This document shows, one piece after another, positions 8,662-17,635 of a stretch of 64,000 nucleotides of DNA; within the stretch, counting starts at the first letter, position 1; each line of letters opens with the position of its first letter. This stretch comes from Romboutsia lituseburensis (GTDB lineage: Bacteria; Bacillota; Clostridia; Peptostreptococcales; Peptostreptococcaceae), in NCBI RefSeq assembly GCF_024723825.1, contig NZ_JANQBQ010000001.1, positions 1,550,001 to 1,614,000 of the forward strand, read 5' to 3'. The notes under the pieces were generated by a model. It was not told the DNA's origin. It ran no database searches and was given only the letters and a program-made list of their open reading frames with translations. A program made the translations under genes and the position numbers.

Positions 8662-11307
8662 TTATTTTACTTGTGATTTAACAACCTCTTTTGCATGATT
8701 TAATGCATCATTAATTTTTGATACTTCTGGTGCTCCAGCTTGAGCCATATTAGGTCTTCCTCCACCTTTTCCACCAGCTATCATTGCAACTTCCTTAACT
8801 ATATTACCTGAGTGTATTCCTTTAGCTAAAACATCTTGCGAAGCTGTAACTACAAAGTTTAATTTATCATCAGCTACATTACCTAAAACTACTACTCCTG
8901 AAGCTAATTTATCTCTTAACTTATCTGCTACTTCTTTTAATGTATTCATATCCATGCCTTCAAATTTAGCACAAACAACATTAACTCCATTTACATCTTC
9001 CTTAGAGTCTAAAACAGATTCTATTGATTGTAAACTCATTTGTGTTTTTAATTCGTGTAGTTCCTTACCTAAGTTTTTATTTTCTTCTAATAAAGATACT
9101 ACTCTTTGAACTAAACTGTCTTCTTTTGTTTTTAAACTTAAAGATACATTAGATATTAAAGCTTCTCTTTCATTTAAGTAGTTATATACAGCTTTTCCTG
9201 TTATTGCTTCTATTCTTCTTACTCCAGCTGCTACTCCACCTTCAGATAATATTTTAAACATACCTATTTGAGAGGTATTAGTTAAGTGAGTTCCACCACA
9301 AAGTTCTATAGAGAAGTCTCCCATAGAGACAACTCTTACTTCATTACCATACTTTTCGCCAAATAGAGCCATAGCTCCTTTTTCTCTAGCATCATTTATA
9401 TTCATATTTTCAGAGTTTATTTCTAAAGATGCAAGTATTGCGTCATTTACTTTTTCTTCTATAAGCTTTAATTCATCTTTTGTTATAGCTTCAAAGTGTG
9501 TAACGTCAAATCTTAATCTTTCTGGAGTAACAAGAGAGCCTGCTTGATTAACATGATCTCCTAATACATCTTTTAATACTCTATGAAGTATATGAGTTGC
9601 ACTATGATTTCTAGCTGATGCCATTCTTACCTCTTTATTAACTGAAGTATTTAATTTTTCTCCAGTGTTAACTTTTCCACTCTTTATAACACCTATGTGT
9701 TTTATAGTATTATTTGCACCTTTTTTAGTATCTATTACTTCTATTTCTATATCTTCTGCTTCATTTGTAAGAAGTCCGCAATCTCCTGCTTGACCTCCTC
9801 CTTCTGGATAGAACGTTGTTTTATCTAAAACTAGAACAACTTTTTCTCCTGCCTCTGCAGATTCAACTATTTCATTATCTTTAACAATAGCTTTTACTAT
9901 TCCAGATGCATTTAACTCTTTATATCCATCAAATTCACTAGCTACTGATTCATCTAGCTTTGATAGTGGATCTTCTTTCCAACTTTCACCATCCATATTT
10001 CCTCTGGCACTTCTAGCTCTTTCTCTTTGCTTATCCATTTCTTCATTGAAAGATTCTTCATTTAAAGATAAGTTTTCTTCTTCTAAAATTTCCTTAGTTA
10101 AATCTATAGGGAATCCATAAGTATCGTATAATTTAAATGCATTTTCTCCACTTAAAGTAGTTTCTCCATTTAATTTCAACTCTTTTATATATCCTGCAAG
10201 TATATCCATACCTTGCTCTATTGTTTCATTAAACTTTTCTTCTTCTATTCTTATAACTTTTTTGATATAACTTTCTTTTTCAACTAATTCTGGGTAAGCT
10301 TCTCCACTTACTTTTATAACTTCATCAACTAATTTATATAAGAAGTTTTCTTTTATTCCTAATAATTTTCCATGTCTTGCAGCTCTTCTTAATAATCTTC
10401 TAAGAACATATCCTCTACCTTCATTTGATGGAAGTACTCCATCTGCTACTAAGAAACTTACAGCTCTTATGTGGTCTGTTATTATTCTTATTGATACATC
10501 CGTTTTGCTGTCTTTTCCATATTCAACGCCTGCCATTTTTTCAACAGTGCTTAATATATGTCTTATAGTATCTACATCGAATATAGTATCTACACCCTGC
10601 ATTATACAAGCTATTCTTTCAAGTCCCATACCTGTATCTATATTCTTATGTTCTAATTGACCATAGTTACCCTCTTCGTCTCTATTAAACTGAGTAAATA
10701 CATGGTTCCAGAATTCTAAGTATCTATCACAATCGCATCCTGGCTTACAGTCTGGATTATCACATCCGTATTCAGGACCTCTATCAAAATGTATTTCAGA
10801 ACATGGTCCACAAGGTCCTATTCCTATTTCCCAGAAGTTATCATCTTTACCTAGTCTAACTAATCTTTCTTCTGGGAATCCCATTTCTTTTGCCCATAAA
10901 TCATATGAATCGTCATCTTCTTCATATACTGTTACCCATATTTTATCTTGTGGTATGTTTAAATGTTCTGTAATAAATTCCCATCCCCATCTTATAGATT
11001 CTCTTTTAAAGTAATCTCCAAATGAGAAGTTCCCTAACATTTCAAAGAAAGTACCATGTCTAGCTGTCTTTCCTACATTTTCAATATCTCCAGTTCTTAT
11101 ACATTTTTGGCATGTAGTCATTCTTTTACTTGGTGGTACTTCAACACCTGCAAAATAATTTTTAAGTGGTGCCATTCCTGAGTTTATAAGTAATAAACTT
11201 TTGTCATTGTGTGGTACTAAAGAAGCACTTTCTTTTACGTAATGTTCTTTAGATTCAAAAAACTTCAGAAATTTACTTCTTATTTCGTTTAATCCCATTT
11301 GTTGCAT
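8662..11307 (-). CDS. alaS: Alanine-tRNA ligase
   Basis: 881 residues, full length for bacterial AlaRS. The class II catalytic core shows LLINSGMAPLKNYF, RTGDIENVGKTARHGTFFEM and FGDYFK. The editing domain carries the zinc-binding NHSATHILH and CGGTH motifs. The C-terminal domain ends in the glycine-rich GGKGGGRPNMAQAG. It charges tRNA-Ala with alanine and clears mischarged Ser or Gly. AGGAGG lies nine bases before the ATG. Expression is expected to respond to uncharged tRNA-Ala through the T-box leader immediately upstream. Confidence 0.97.
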   Translation of the reverse strand: MQQMGLNEIRSKFLKFFESKEHYVKESASLVPHNDKSLLLINSGMAPLKNYFAGVEVPPSKRMTTCQKCIRTGDIENVGKTARHGTFFEMLGNFSFGDYFKRESIRWGWEFITEHLNIPQDKIWVTVYEEDDDSYDLWAKEMGFPEERLVRLGKDDNFWEIGIGPCGPCSEIHFDRGPEYGCDNPDCKPGCDCDRYLEFWNHVFTQFNRDEEGNYGQLEHKNIDTGMGLERIACIMQGVDTIFDVDTIRHILSTVEKMAGVEYGKDSKTDVSIRIITDHIRAVSFLVADGVLPSNEGRGYVLRRLLRRAARHGKLLGIKENFLYKLVDEVIKVSGEAYPELVEKESYIKKVIRIEEEKFNETIEQGMDILAGYIKELKLNGETTLSGENAFKLYDTYGFPIDLTKEILEEENLSLNEESFNEEMDKQRERARSARGNMDGESWKEDPLSKLDESVASEFDGYKELNASGIVKAIVKDNEIVESAEAGEKVVLVLDKTTFYPEGGGQAGDCGLLTNEAEDIEIEVIDTKKGANNTIKHIGVIKSGKVNTGEKLNTSVNKEVRMASARNHSATHILHRVLKDVLGDHVNQAGSLVTPERLRFDVTHFEAITKDELKLIEEKVNDAILASLEINSENMNINDAREKGAMALFGEKYGNEVRVVSMGDFSIELCGGTHLTNTSQIGMFKILSEGGVAAGVRRIEAITGKAVYNYLNEREALISNVSLSLKTKEDSLVQRVVSLLEENKNLGKELHELKTQMSLQSIESVLDSKEDVNGVNVVCAKFEGMDMNTLKEVADKLRDKLASGVVVLGNVADDKLNFVVTASQDVLAKGIHSGNIVKEVAMIAGGKGGGRPNMAQAGAPEVSKINDALNHAKEVVKSQVK

Positions 11308-11360
11308 TTTTAAATTCCTCCTAAATGTTCAATTCTTTTATTTTTTAATAAAATTATATT

Positions 11361-11399
11361 AAAAAACCCCGCGCCTATAAAAAACTTATAGGGGCGAGG
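11361..11399 (-). terminator. T-box regulated terminator of alaS
   Basis: On the minus strand, CCTCGCCCCTATAA pairs with TTATAGGCGCGGGG with one mismatch, followed by six T. This is the attenuator of the T-box and overlaps the antiterminator region in the usual way. Confidence 0.9.
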
Positions 11400-11600
11400 A
11401 TTATATTCGCGGTACCACCCTAATTATCATGAAAAACATGATATCTTCGGAAAACCTTAGCTATAACGTAACTACCGTCAATCCATACTATTATTTCAAA
11501 ATTGATACTCAAAGACTGCTTCAACTATTTTATTCTAAGGGCTTCCACCTGTTCCCTCTCTCTGTAAGACATCAAATAATTTACTACTTCTTATCATTGT
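11361..11600 (-). promoter_or_regulatory. Alanine T-box leader of alaS
   Basis: On the minus strand AATTAGGGTGGTACCGCG at 11408-11425 is the T-box antiterminator signature. Its TGGT bulge fits an ACCA tRNA end (discriminator A). Stem I can be closed by GATAAGAAG (about 11588-11596) and CTTTGAGTATC, with CAGAGAG and GGTGGAAGCC in its upper part. The specifier loop then places GCA at 11517-11519, an alanine codon. A competing terminator stem (11367-11399) with a T run follows. Assembled by eye, but all standard elements are present. Confidence 0.9.
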
Positions 11601-11758
11601 ATTTAAAGTTAATTTTATTTTTACTTAAGTTATATATGTTATATTACTAAATTTTATATAATTAATCAATACCATAATTACATAGATTTTAAACTTTGTT
11701 TTAAATTTAAAGGTAAAATATAGTTTATTTGTATTTTAAAATTATGATTTTTATTTAA

Positions 11759-12835
11759 TTAGCAAATTATTCCTCCACCTACTACGATGTCTCCATCATA
11801 CATAACAACAGACTGACCTTTTGTTATAGCTCTTTGAGGTTCATCAAATACTATCTTTATTTTATTTTCATCAATTTTATATACAATAGCTGGAGATGGC
11901 TTAGCTGAATATCTTATTTTAGCTTGTACTTTTATTGGTCCGTTTATTTCATCAAATGGAATAAAGTTAACATCTTTAGCTATAACTACTTTATTAAATA
12001 AATTTTCATTATCACCTAAAACAACAGTATTTTTCTTAGCATTTATATCAACTACAAACATAGGTTTCCCAAATGCTATTCCTAGGCCTTTTCTTTGACC
12101 TATTGTGTAATTTACTATACCTTTATGCTTTCCTAATACATTGCCTTTAGTATCTACAAAATAACCTTCTTCAATTCTCTTTTTAGAGTGTTTTTTTACA
12201 TATCCAGCATAATCATTGTCTTTTACGAAACATATCTCTTGACTATCTGGTTTATTGTGTACATCTATTCCTATTTCTTTAGCAATCTCTCTTACTCTTT
12301 CTTTTTCATAGTCACCTATTGGAAGTAGTGTATGCTCTAATTGATCTTGAATTAAATTATACAGTGCATAAGTTTGATCTTTTTTATCTGTAACTGATTT
12401 TTTTAATAAATATCTTCCTGTTTCTTCATCCTTTTCTATCTTAGCGTAGTGCCCTGTTGCCACATAGTCACATCCTATTTGACGTGCTTTATTGAAGAAA
12501 TCATTAAACTTTATATGTTTATTACAAGCTATACATGGGTTTGGAGTCCTTCCATTTAAATATTCATCTATAAAAGGTTCTATTACCTTTTCTTTAAATA
12601 CTTCGCTGAAATTTAGTACATAAAAAGGTATGCCTATTCTATCTGCAACTTTTCTTGCGTCTTCTACAGCTGCTAATGAGCAACATCCACCTTCGTTCTC
12701 TATTAACTCATCATCATCATCTTGCCAAAGCTTCATAGTGACACCTATTACATCATATCCTTGTTCTTTTAGTAAATATGCTGCAACAGAACTATCTACT
12801 CCACCACTCATACCGATCATTACTCTTTTTTTCAT
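11759..12835 (-). CDS. mnmA: tRNA-specific 2-thiouridylase MnmA
   Basis: 358 residues. The PP-loop ATP site [15 protein letters not shown] is at the N terminus. The catalytic cysteines are seen in [12 protein letters not shown] and [12 protein letters not shown]. The enzyme thiolates U34 of the Lys, Glu and Gln tRNAs with sulfur relayed from a cysteine desulfurase. It lies downstream of iscR-iscS-iscU, but an unusual perfect palindrome separates it from iscU, so co-transcription is uncertain. An AGGTGATGAC ribosome binding site precedes the ATG. Confidence 0.95.
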   Translation of the reverse strand: MKKRVMIGMSGGVDSSVAAYLLKEQGYDVIGVTMKLWQDDDDELIENEGGCCSLAAVEDARKVADRIGIPFYVLNFSEVFKEKVIEPFIDEYLNGRTPNPCIACNKHIKFNDFFNKARQIGCDYVATGHYAKIEKDEETGRYLLKKSVTDKKDQTYALYNLIQDQLEHTLLPIGDYEKERVREIAKEIGIDVHNKPDSQEICFVKDNDYAGYVKKHSKKRIEEGYFVDTKGNVLGKHKGIVNYTIGQRKGLGIAFGKPMFVVDINAKKNTVVLGDNENLFNKVVIAKDVNFIPFDEINGPIKVQAKIRYSAKPSPAIVYKIDENKIKIVFDEPQRAITKGQSVVMYDGDIVVGGGIIC

Positions 12836-12957
12836 GTCATCACCTCGTTCTTTATATTCTAATATTATATATATTTTACATTATTTTTAAAAGTATAAAC
12901 TTAAAATCATTTTAAAATTAGTAATTATTTTTATATTATTTTTAGCTTTATAATAAC

Positions 12958-12997
12958 AGAATATCCCTTTTGAGTATATACTCAAAAGGGATATTCT
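12958..12997. repeat. Perfect 40-base palindrome between iscU and mnmA
   Basis: AGAATATCCCTTTTGAGTAT is followed at once by its exact reverse complement. Neither strand has a clean T run after the stem. It could act as a terminator or RNA-processing hairpin after iscU, or as a DNA-binding site. Confidence 0.75.
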
Positions 12998-13013
12998 AAC
13001 CACTTAATCATTC

Positions 13014-13463
13014 TTAAGCTTCTTCTTCCTCTATATCATGGTGATGATCATGATCATCATCTATAACTACACCATCTAATTCTGGTATATGAATATTGTT
13101 CTTTTTAGCATAATCTATTAATGCTGCTTTTATTGCTTGCTCAGCTAGAACTGAACAGTGCATTTTAACTGGTGGTAATCCATCTAAAGCTTCTGCAACT
13201 GCTTTATTAGTTACTTCTAATGCTTCATGTATAGTTTTTCCTTTAACCATTTCTGTAGCCATTGAAGAACTTGCTATAGCTGATCCACATCCAAATGTTT
13301 TGAATTTAACATCTTTTATTATTTCATTTTCTATATCAAGATATATTCTCATTATATCTCCACATTTAGCATTTCCTACTTCTCCAATTCCACTAGCATT
13401 ATCTATTTCCCCAACATTTCTTGGATTCATGAAATGTTCCATAACTTTATCACTGTATTGCAT
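13014..13463 (-). CDS. iscU: Iron-sulfur scaffold protein IscU/NifU N-terminal type
   Basis: 149 residues. The scaffold cysteines are seen in GEVGNAKCGDIMRI, KFKTFGCGSAIASSS and VKMHCSVLAEQAI. The Asp after the first cysteine (AKCGD) is the usual Asp of IscU scaffolds. It assembles Fe-S clusters with sulfur from IscS. The C terminus carries an added His/Asp/Glu-rich tail (DDDHDHHHDIEEEEA), possibly metal binding. It follows iscS by about 110 bases and is the last gene of the isc set here; no iscA, hscA or fdx is present. Confidence 0.93.
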   Translation of the reverse strand: MQYSDKVMEHFMNPRNVGEIDNASGIGEVGNAKCGDIMRIYLDIENEIIKDVKFKTFGCGSAIASSSMATEMVKGKTIHEALEVTNKAVAEALDGLPPVKMHCSVLAEQAIKAALIDYAKKNNIHIPELDGVVIDDDHDHHHDIEEEEA

Positions 13464-13575
13464 AACCTAATCCTCCTTAAATATTCTTGCTATTTAATCT
13501 ATATTAAACGTGTATTAATTTCAATTTACTTCTTGATTAATATATACCTAAATTGTATATACCTTAATCATTTTT

Positions 13576-14760
13576 TTATTTATTTTTCATAGCTTGGTCA
13601 TATAATGGAGACATACTTCTTAGTCTTTCTATAACCCCTGGTAAATGTTCTATTATATAATCTATATCATCTTCAGTTGTGAAATCGCCTATTGTAAGTC
13701 TAAGAGATCCGTGAGCTATCTCATGTGGTAAGCCTATAGCCATTAAAACATGAGATGGATCTAAAGATCCTGATGTACAGGCAGAACCACTAGATGCAGC
13801 TATACCTAGCATATCTAGCATTAATAATATTCCTTCTCCTTCTATAAATTCAAATGAGAAGTTAACATTACCTGGTAATCTATCATCTAAGCTACCATTC
13901 ACTCTTGTATAAGGTATTTTTTCTAATATTTGATTTATTAATTTTGCTCTTAACTCAGTAAGGTTCTTAACATGATTTTCCATATTCGATTTTGCTATTT
14001 CAGCAGCTTTTCCATATCCTACTATTGATGGTATATTTTCAGTTCCTGCTCTTCTTCTTCTTTCTTGAGCCCCACCATGTACAAATGTGTGTAATTTTGT
14101 TCCTGTTTTTATATATAAAGCCCCTATTCCTTTAGGTCCATATATTTTATGAGAAGACATACTCATTAAATCTACATCTAATTCTTTAACATCTATAGGA
14201 ATATTTCCAGCAGCTTGAACTGCATCAGTATGGAATAATACCTTATGCTTTTTAGCTATTTTAGCTATTTCTGCTATAGGTTGTACCGTACCTATTTCAT
14301 TATTTGCAAACATTATACTTATCAATATTGTATTATCTTTTATAGCACTTTCTAGTTGTTCTAAACTAACTTTACCTTCACTATCAACATCTAAATAAGT
14401 TACTTCAAATCCATGGTGCTTTTCTAAATATTCACATGTATGAAGTATACCATGATGTTCTATTTTTGATGTTATTATATGATTTCCTTTTTCTCTATGC
14501 GCAAAAGCAACTCCTTCTAACGCCCAGTTATCACTTTCTGTTCCACCTGCTGTGAAATATATTTCACTTGGTTTAGCATTTACAAGATTTGCTACTTGTT
14601 CTCTAGCTTTATCTAAAGCATTTTTTGCTTCTCTTCCGAATGTATGAAAACTAGATGCATTTCCAAAATAATCTGTTAAATATGGCATCATTGCATCTAA
14701 TACTTCTTTTTTAACAGGAGTTGTCGCAGAATAATCCATATATAATCTTCTTTTTTCCAT
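13576..14760 (-). CDS. iscS: Cysteine desulfurase IscS
   Basis: 394 residues, class V aminotransferase fold. YMDYSATTPV is at the N terminus, SSHKIYGPKGIGALY contains the PLP-binding lysine, and SSGSACTSGSLDPSHVL holds the catalytic cysteine on the mobile loop. It takes sulfur from cysteine for Fe-S clusters and, through MnmA, for tRNA thiolation. It starts 17 bases after the iscR stop codon, so the two are one operon. Confidence 0.96.
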   Translation of the reverse strand: MEKRRLYMDYSATTPVKKEVLDAMMPYLTDYFGNASSFHTFGREAKNALDKAREQVANLVNAKPSEIYFTAGGTESDNWALEGVAFAHREKGNHIITSKIEHHGILHTCEYLEKHHGFEVTYLDVDSEGKVSLEQLESAIKDNTILISIMFANNEIGTVQPIAEIAKIAKKHKVLFHTDAVQAAGNIPIDVKELDVDLMSMSSHKIYGPKGIGALYIKTGTKLHTFVHGGAQERRRRAGTENIPSIVGYGKAAEIAKSNMENHVKNLTELRAKLINQILEKIPYTRVNGSLDDRLPGNVNFSFEFIEGEGILLMLDMLGIAASSGSACTSGSLDPSHVLMAIGLPHEIAHGSLRLTIGDFTTEDDIDYIIEHLPGVIERLRSMSPLYDQAMKNK

Positions 14761-14777
14761 TTCTATCGTCTCCCTAT

Positions 14778-15227
14778 CTACTTTATAATTAAATTTGTTA
14801 TATCATTTTCTAGTTTGTTTTTATTGTAGTCATTTATCATATCTTGAAGAGTAATAGAGTGTATTACATCCTCTATTCCCTTTTTCATTCTTTCCCAAAC
14901 TACTTTCGTTACACATACGTCTGAATTTTCACATATATCTTCATCTAATACACAATCTGATAAAGACACTGGACCTTCTAAAACTACTAGTATATCACCT
15001 ACAGTAATATCTTTAGGTTCTTTAGCTAATAGATACCCTCCTTGAGCACCTCTTACACTTTTAACTAGTCCAGATTTTTTCAAAGACGAAAATATTTGTT
15101 CTAAATATTGGTCAGAGATACTTTGCTTTTTAGCAATATATTTTAAGGGTACAGGACCATTTTCTTGATTTAATGACAATTCAAACATAGCTTTAAGTCC
15201 ATACCTACCTTTAGTCGATAGTTTCAT
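14778..15227 (-). CDS. iscR: Rrf2 family Fe-S cluster regulator IscR
   Basis: 149 residues. The N-terminal winged helix MKLSTKGRYGLKAMFEL is a classic Rrf2 start. Three cysteines in DCVLDEDICENSDVC (about residues 92-106) are placed to bind a [2Fe-2S] cluster, as in IscR. Position as first gene of an iscR-iscS-iscU operon supports the call over CymR or NsrR. The promoter region carries repeated TTAGTAGG sites, so autoregulation by cluster status is likely. Confidence 0.92.
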   Translation of the reverse strand: MKLSTKGRYGLKAMFELSLNQENGPVPLKYIAKKQSISDQYLEQIFSSLKKSGLVKSVRGAQGGYLLAKEPKDITVGDILVVLEGPVSLSDCVLDEDICENSDVCVTKVVWERMKKGIEDVIHSITLQDMINDYNKNKLENDITNLIIK

Positions 15228-15260
15228 ATTTTATCACCCTTTACTTTGAAATCTAATCCT

Positions 15261-15320
15261 TACTAAATTAGTAGGAATTATCTTCAATATCATTTTATGA
15301 TATCCTACTAATTTTGTCAA
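15261..15320 (-). promoter_or_regulatory. isc operon promoter with two IscR-type operators
   Basis: On the minus strand TTGACA (15315-15320) and TAAAAT (15292-15297) are 17 bases apart. Operator-like sequence CAAAATTAGTAGG (15304-15316) sits in the spacer against the -35. The perfect palindrome TACTAAATTAGTA (15261-15273) lies about 12-24 bases beyond the expected start. Repeated TTAGTAGG is typical of Firmicute Rrf2 regulators, so repression by IscR is inferred. Confidence 0.8.
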
Positions 15321-15580
15321 CATTAAATCCATACTATTTTACTAGGTTTTAAATTCATAGATATTTTACTTATTTTTCACAGACTTATTATACTTAATTT
15401 TATTTTATTTATACCAATTTAGACGACTCTTAAACATAAAATATTCGCTTCGCTCATGTCCCCAACGACTTCGTCCGTTGCTCAAAAATGTCATTTTTTA
15501 CTTTCACAAAGGTGTTAATATTACTATACTTCATAACTTATCCATAGTTTTTGATGTATTATAATGCCCTTAAGCGTAAA
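15321..15580. other. Intergenic region upstream of the isc promoter
   Basis: No gene is supported between iscR and the glucokinase terminator. Most of it is AT-rich, but about 15440-15500 is a locally GC-richer patch containing TTCGCTTCGCTCA and a small hairpin AACGAC-TTC-GTCCGTT. The patch is unlike its surroundings and could be a dispersed intergenic repeat. Confidence 0.5.
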
Positions 15581-15618
15581 AAATAACTCTTTCTATTAGA
15601 TAATAGAAAGAGTTATTT
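15581..15618 (-). terminator. Terminator after the ROK kinase
   Basis: AATAACTCTTTCTATTA pairs with TAATAGAAAGAGTTATT, followed on the minus strand by six T. It lies directly after the ROK kinase stop codon. Confidence 0.9.
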
Positions 15619-15619
15619 C

Positions 15620-16552
15620 TTAAAGAGCCGATGCACCTAAAATCCCTGCATCATTTTTAAATTTTGCAATTACTATCTCTCCAATGTTCCCTTCTTTAAA
15701 TGGAAGATGTTTTTTAACTTTATCAGTTAATCCATCTATCATTATATCACTAGCATTAGAAACACCTCCACCTATTGATATAACCTCTGGATCTATGAAA
15801 TTAACTATATTAGCAAGTCCCATAGCTAAGTATTTTTTAAATCTCTCTACAACTTCAATTGCAACACTATCTTTTTCCCTATATGCGTCAAATACCATTT
15901 TAGCTGTTATATTATTTGAATTGTATTTTGCATATTCCATTATTTTTGTTGTTTTACCTTCTTTAACTAGTTTTTGAGCATATTTTATTATGGCAGTTGC
16001 TGAACAAAACGTTTCGAAGCATCCATTATTACCACAATTGCAATCAAAATAATTTGTAGATAACATCATATGACCGATTTCAGCACCTATACCATTAGCA
16101 CCCGTTATAAGTTTACCATTTATAACAATACCTCCACCTATTCCAGTTCCTAGTGTTATCATAACGCCACTTTTATAACCTCTCATACTTCCATACGAAA
16201 ATTCAGCAAGTGCTGCTACATTAGCATCATTACCTATCGAAACTTTAGTCCCTTTAAACTTTTCTTCTAGTATTGGGGCTATTAAAGAGTTTTTTAAGCC
16301 TAAATTTACACAAGTTACAGCTCCATCATTTGTAACTACACCAGGTACGCCTATACCTATGTTACTTACAGATTTTATATCTATATTATTTTGAGATAAA
16401 ATATCTTGAACTAAATCAGCTATATCTTGAGATAATTCTTCAACTCCACCTTTACAATTTGTTTCTTTACTCAGTTTGCTAATTATTTCGCCATCTTTTA
16501 CGATTCCCGATTTTATACTCATTCCACCTACATCTATTCCTATTTTGTACAT
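15620..16552 (-). CDS. ROK family glucokinase
   Basis: 310 residues. It has the N-terminal phosphate site IGIDVGGMSIKSGIV, NDANVAALAEF with the catalytic Asp, LGTGIGGGIVINGKL, GAEIGHMML and the ROK zinc motif CNCGNNGCFETFCSA. ROK proteins of this length without a DNA-binding domain are sugar kinases. Glucose is the most likely substrate but this cannot be proved here. RBS AGGAGG is well placed. It is monocistronic, with its own terminator. Confidence 0.88.
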   Translation of the reverse strand: MYKIGIDVGGMSIKSGIVKDGEIISKLSKETNCKGGVEELSQDIADLVQDILSQNNIDIKSVSNIGIGVPGVVTNDGAVTCVNLGLKNSLIAPILEEKFKGTKVSIGNDANVAALAEFSYGSMRGYKSGVMITLGTGIGGGIVINGKLITGANGIGAEIGHMMLSTNYFDCNCGNNGCFETFCSATAIIKYAQKLVKEGKTTKIMEYAKYNSNNITAKMVFDAYREKDSVAIEVVERFKKYLAMGLANIVNFIDPEVISIGGGVSNASDIMIDGLTDKVKKHLPFKEGNIGEIVIAKFKNDAGILGASAL

Positions 16553-16675
16553 AATCTCCTCCTAAAGTTTCCCTAATTATTTATCGATATGTTGTTTTAA
16601 AAAAATGTTTTCTACAACATATAAAATTATACCTTATATAGATATTTTTTTCACTAAGTTTTAAACAAAAATTAA

Positions 16676-16700
16676 AGGACTCAAACCTAAGTTTGTGATT
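16676..16700 (-). terminator. Possible weak terminator after the GNAT gene
   Basis: ACAAACTTAGGTTTGAG forms a short stem on the minus strand, followed by CCTTTAATTTTTG. The stem is short, so the call is tentative. Confidence 0.4.
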
Positions 16701-16722
16701 TCTTTTTAGTTGAATTTAGCAA

Positions 16723-17493
16723 TCATCTATAGCAAATAGTCCATTTTCCTAACTCTTTAAATCCTATTTTTTTATATATCTTACCAGCTTGTTGATTATC
16801 GTAAAATAAACAAGGTATTTTATTTTCACTCAGCAATTCTTTACATATTTTAACTATGCACTTAGTAGCATAGCCATTATTTCTATAATTAGGATGAGTC
16901 CCTACACCTACAATCATTGCATGAGTATGATTTTCAGATGTACTTTTGGCCATAGCCACTACTTTCCTGTTAATTTCTACACAATATCCTCTTCCTGATT
17001 TCAAGCCACTTTTGATATTTTCTACACTAGTTACATCAAACTCTTCTATAGATTCATATAACTTTGCCACTTTATTTATATTTCCAAATCTTATTTTTTT
17101 TATTTTAATTTCACTTCTATTCTCATCTAAATTATTCATGTTCTCAAGTTTGCAAAAATTAACGGTTCTCTTTTTGCTTAAATTAAGTTTTCCCTCTAAC
17201 TCATCAATACACCATGTTTTCCCACTTATTTCACTATAATTTAATCTATTTATAAATTTTGCAAATTTACTTACATCAAATGTATCATAAGAATAAAATG
17301 TTAGAAATTCAAAATATTTTACCAATACGCCTTCTATATTACCATCTTTGTTTACATTCCCCCATATATTAAAAAAGTAATTATCATAACCATACCTTTC
17401 TATATCACCTATTATAAGTAAATTAAATTCTGGTTCTTTGTTTAAATACTTCATAAGATCATTGTGATGGCTACTATCTAGCTTTACAATCAT
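16723..17493 (-). CDS. GNAT family acetyltransferase
   Basis: About 256 residues. The C-terminal half has the GNAT acetyl-CoA site: AMIVGVGTHPNYRNNGYATK (the RNNGYA loop) followed by a CLFYDNQQAGKIYKKIGF segment. The N-terminal half is divergent, a layout seen in double-GNAT proteins. The ATG at 17493 follows GGGGGAAG; the longer frame to 17520 lacks a site. Substrate unknown. Confidence 0.8.
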   Translation of the reverse strand: MIVKLDSSHHNDLMKYLNKEPEFNLLIIGDIERYGYDNYFFNIWGNVNKDGNIEGVLVKYFEFLTFYSYDTFDVSKFAKFINRLNYSEISGKTWCIDELEGKLNLSKKRTVNFCKLENMNNLDENRSEIKIKKIRFGNINKVAKLYESIEEFDVTSVENIKSGLKSGRGYCVEINRKVVAMAKSTSENHTHAMIVGVGTHPNYRNNGYATKCIVKICKELLSENKIPCLFYDNQQAGKIYKKIGFKELGKWTICYR

Positions 17494-17635
17494 AAAACTT
17501 CCCCCTGATATAAAATTCAAAATTTAAACGCTACGCCAATTATTCTAATTTAAATTGTGTATTTTAAGTTTTATAATATTTTATTAATAATCTACTGTCA
17601 TTTATGAATATTTTTTTATTATCTTTTTTATTATT

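Noticed and set aside
11429-11650. Possible 73-residue plus-strand protein upstream of alaS
   Set aside because: It lies entirely on the T-box leader antisense strand; structure of the leader explains the sequence.
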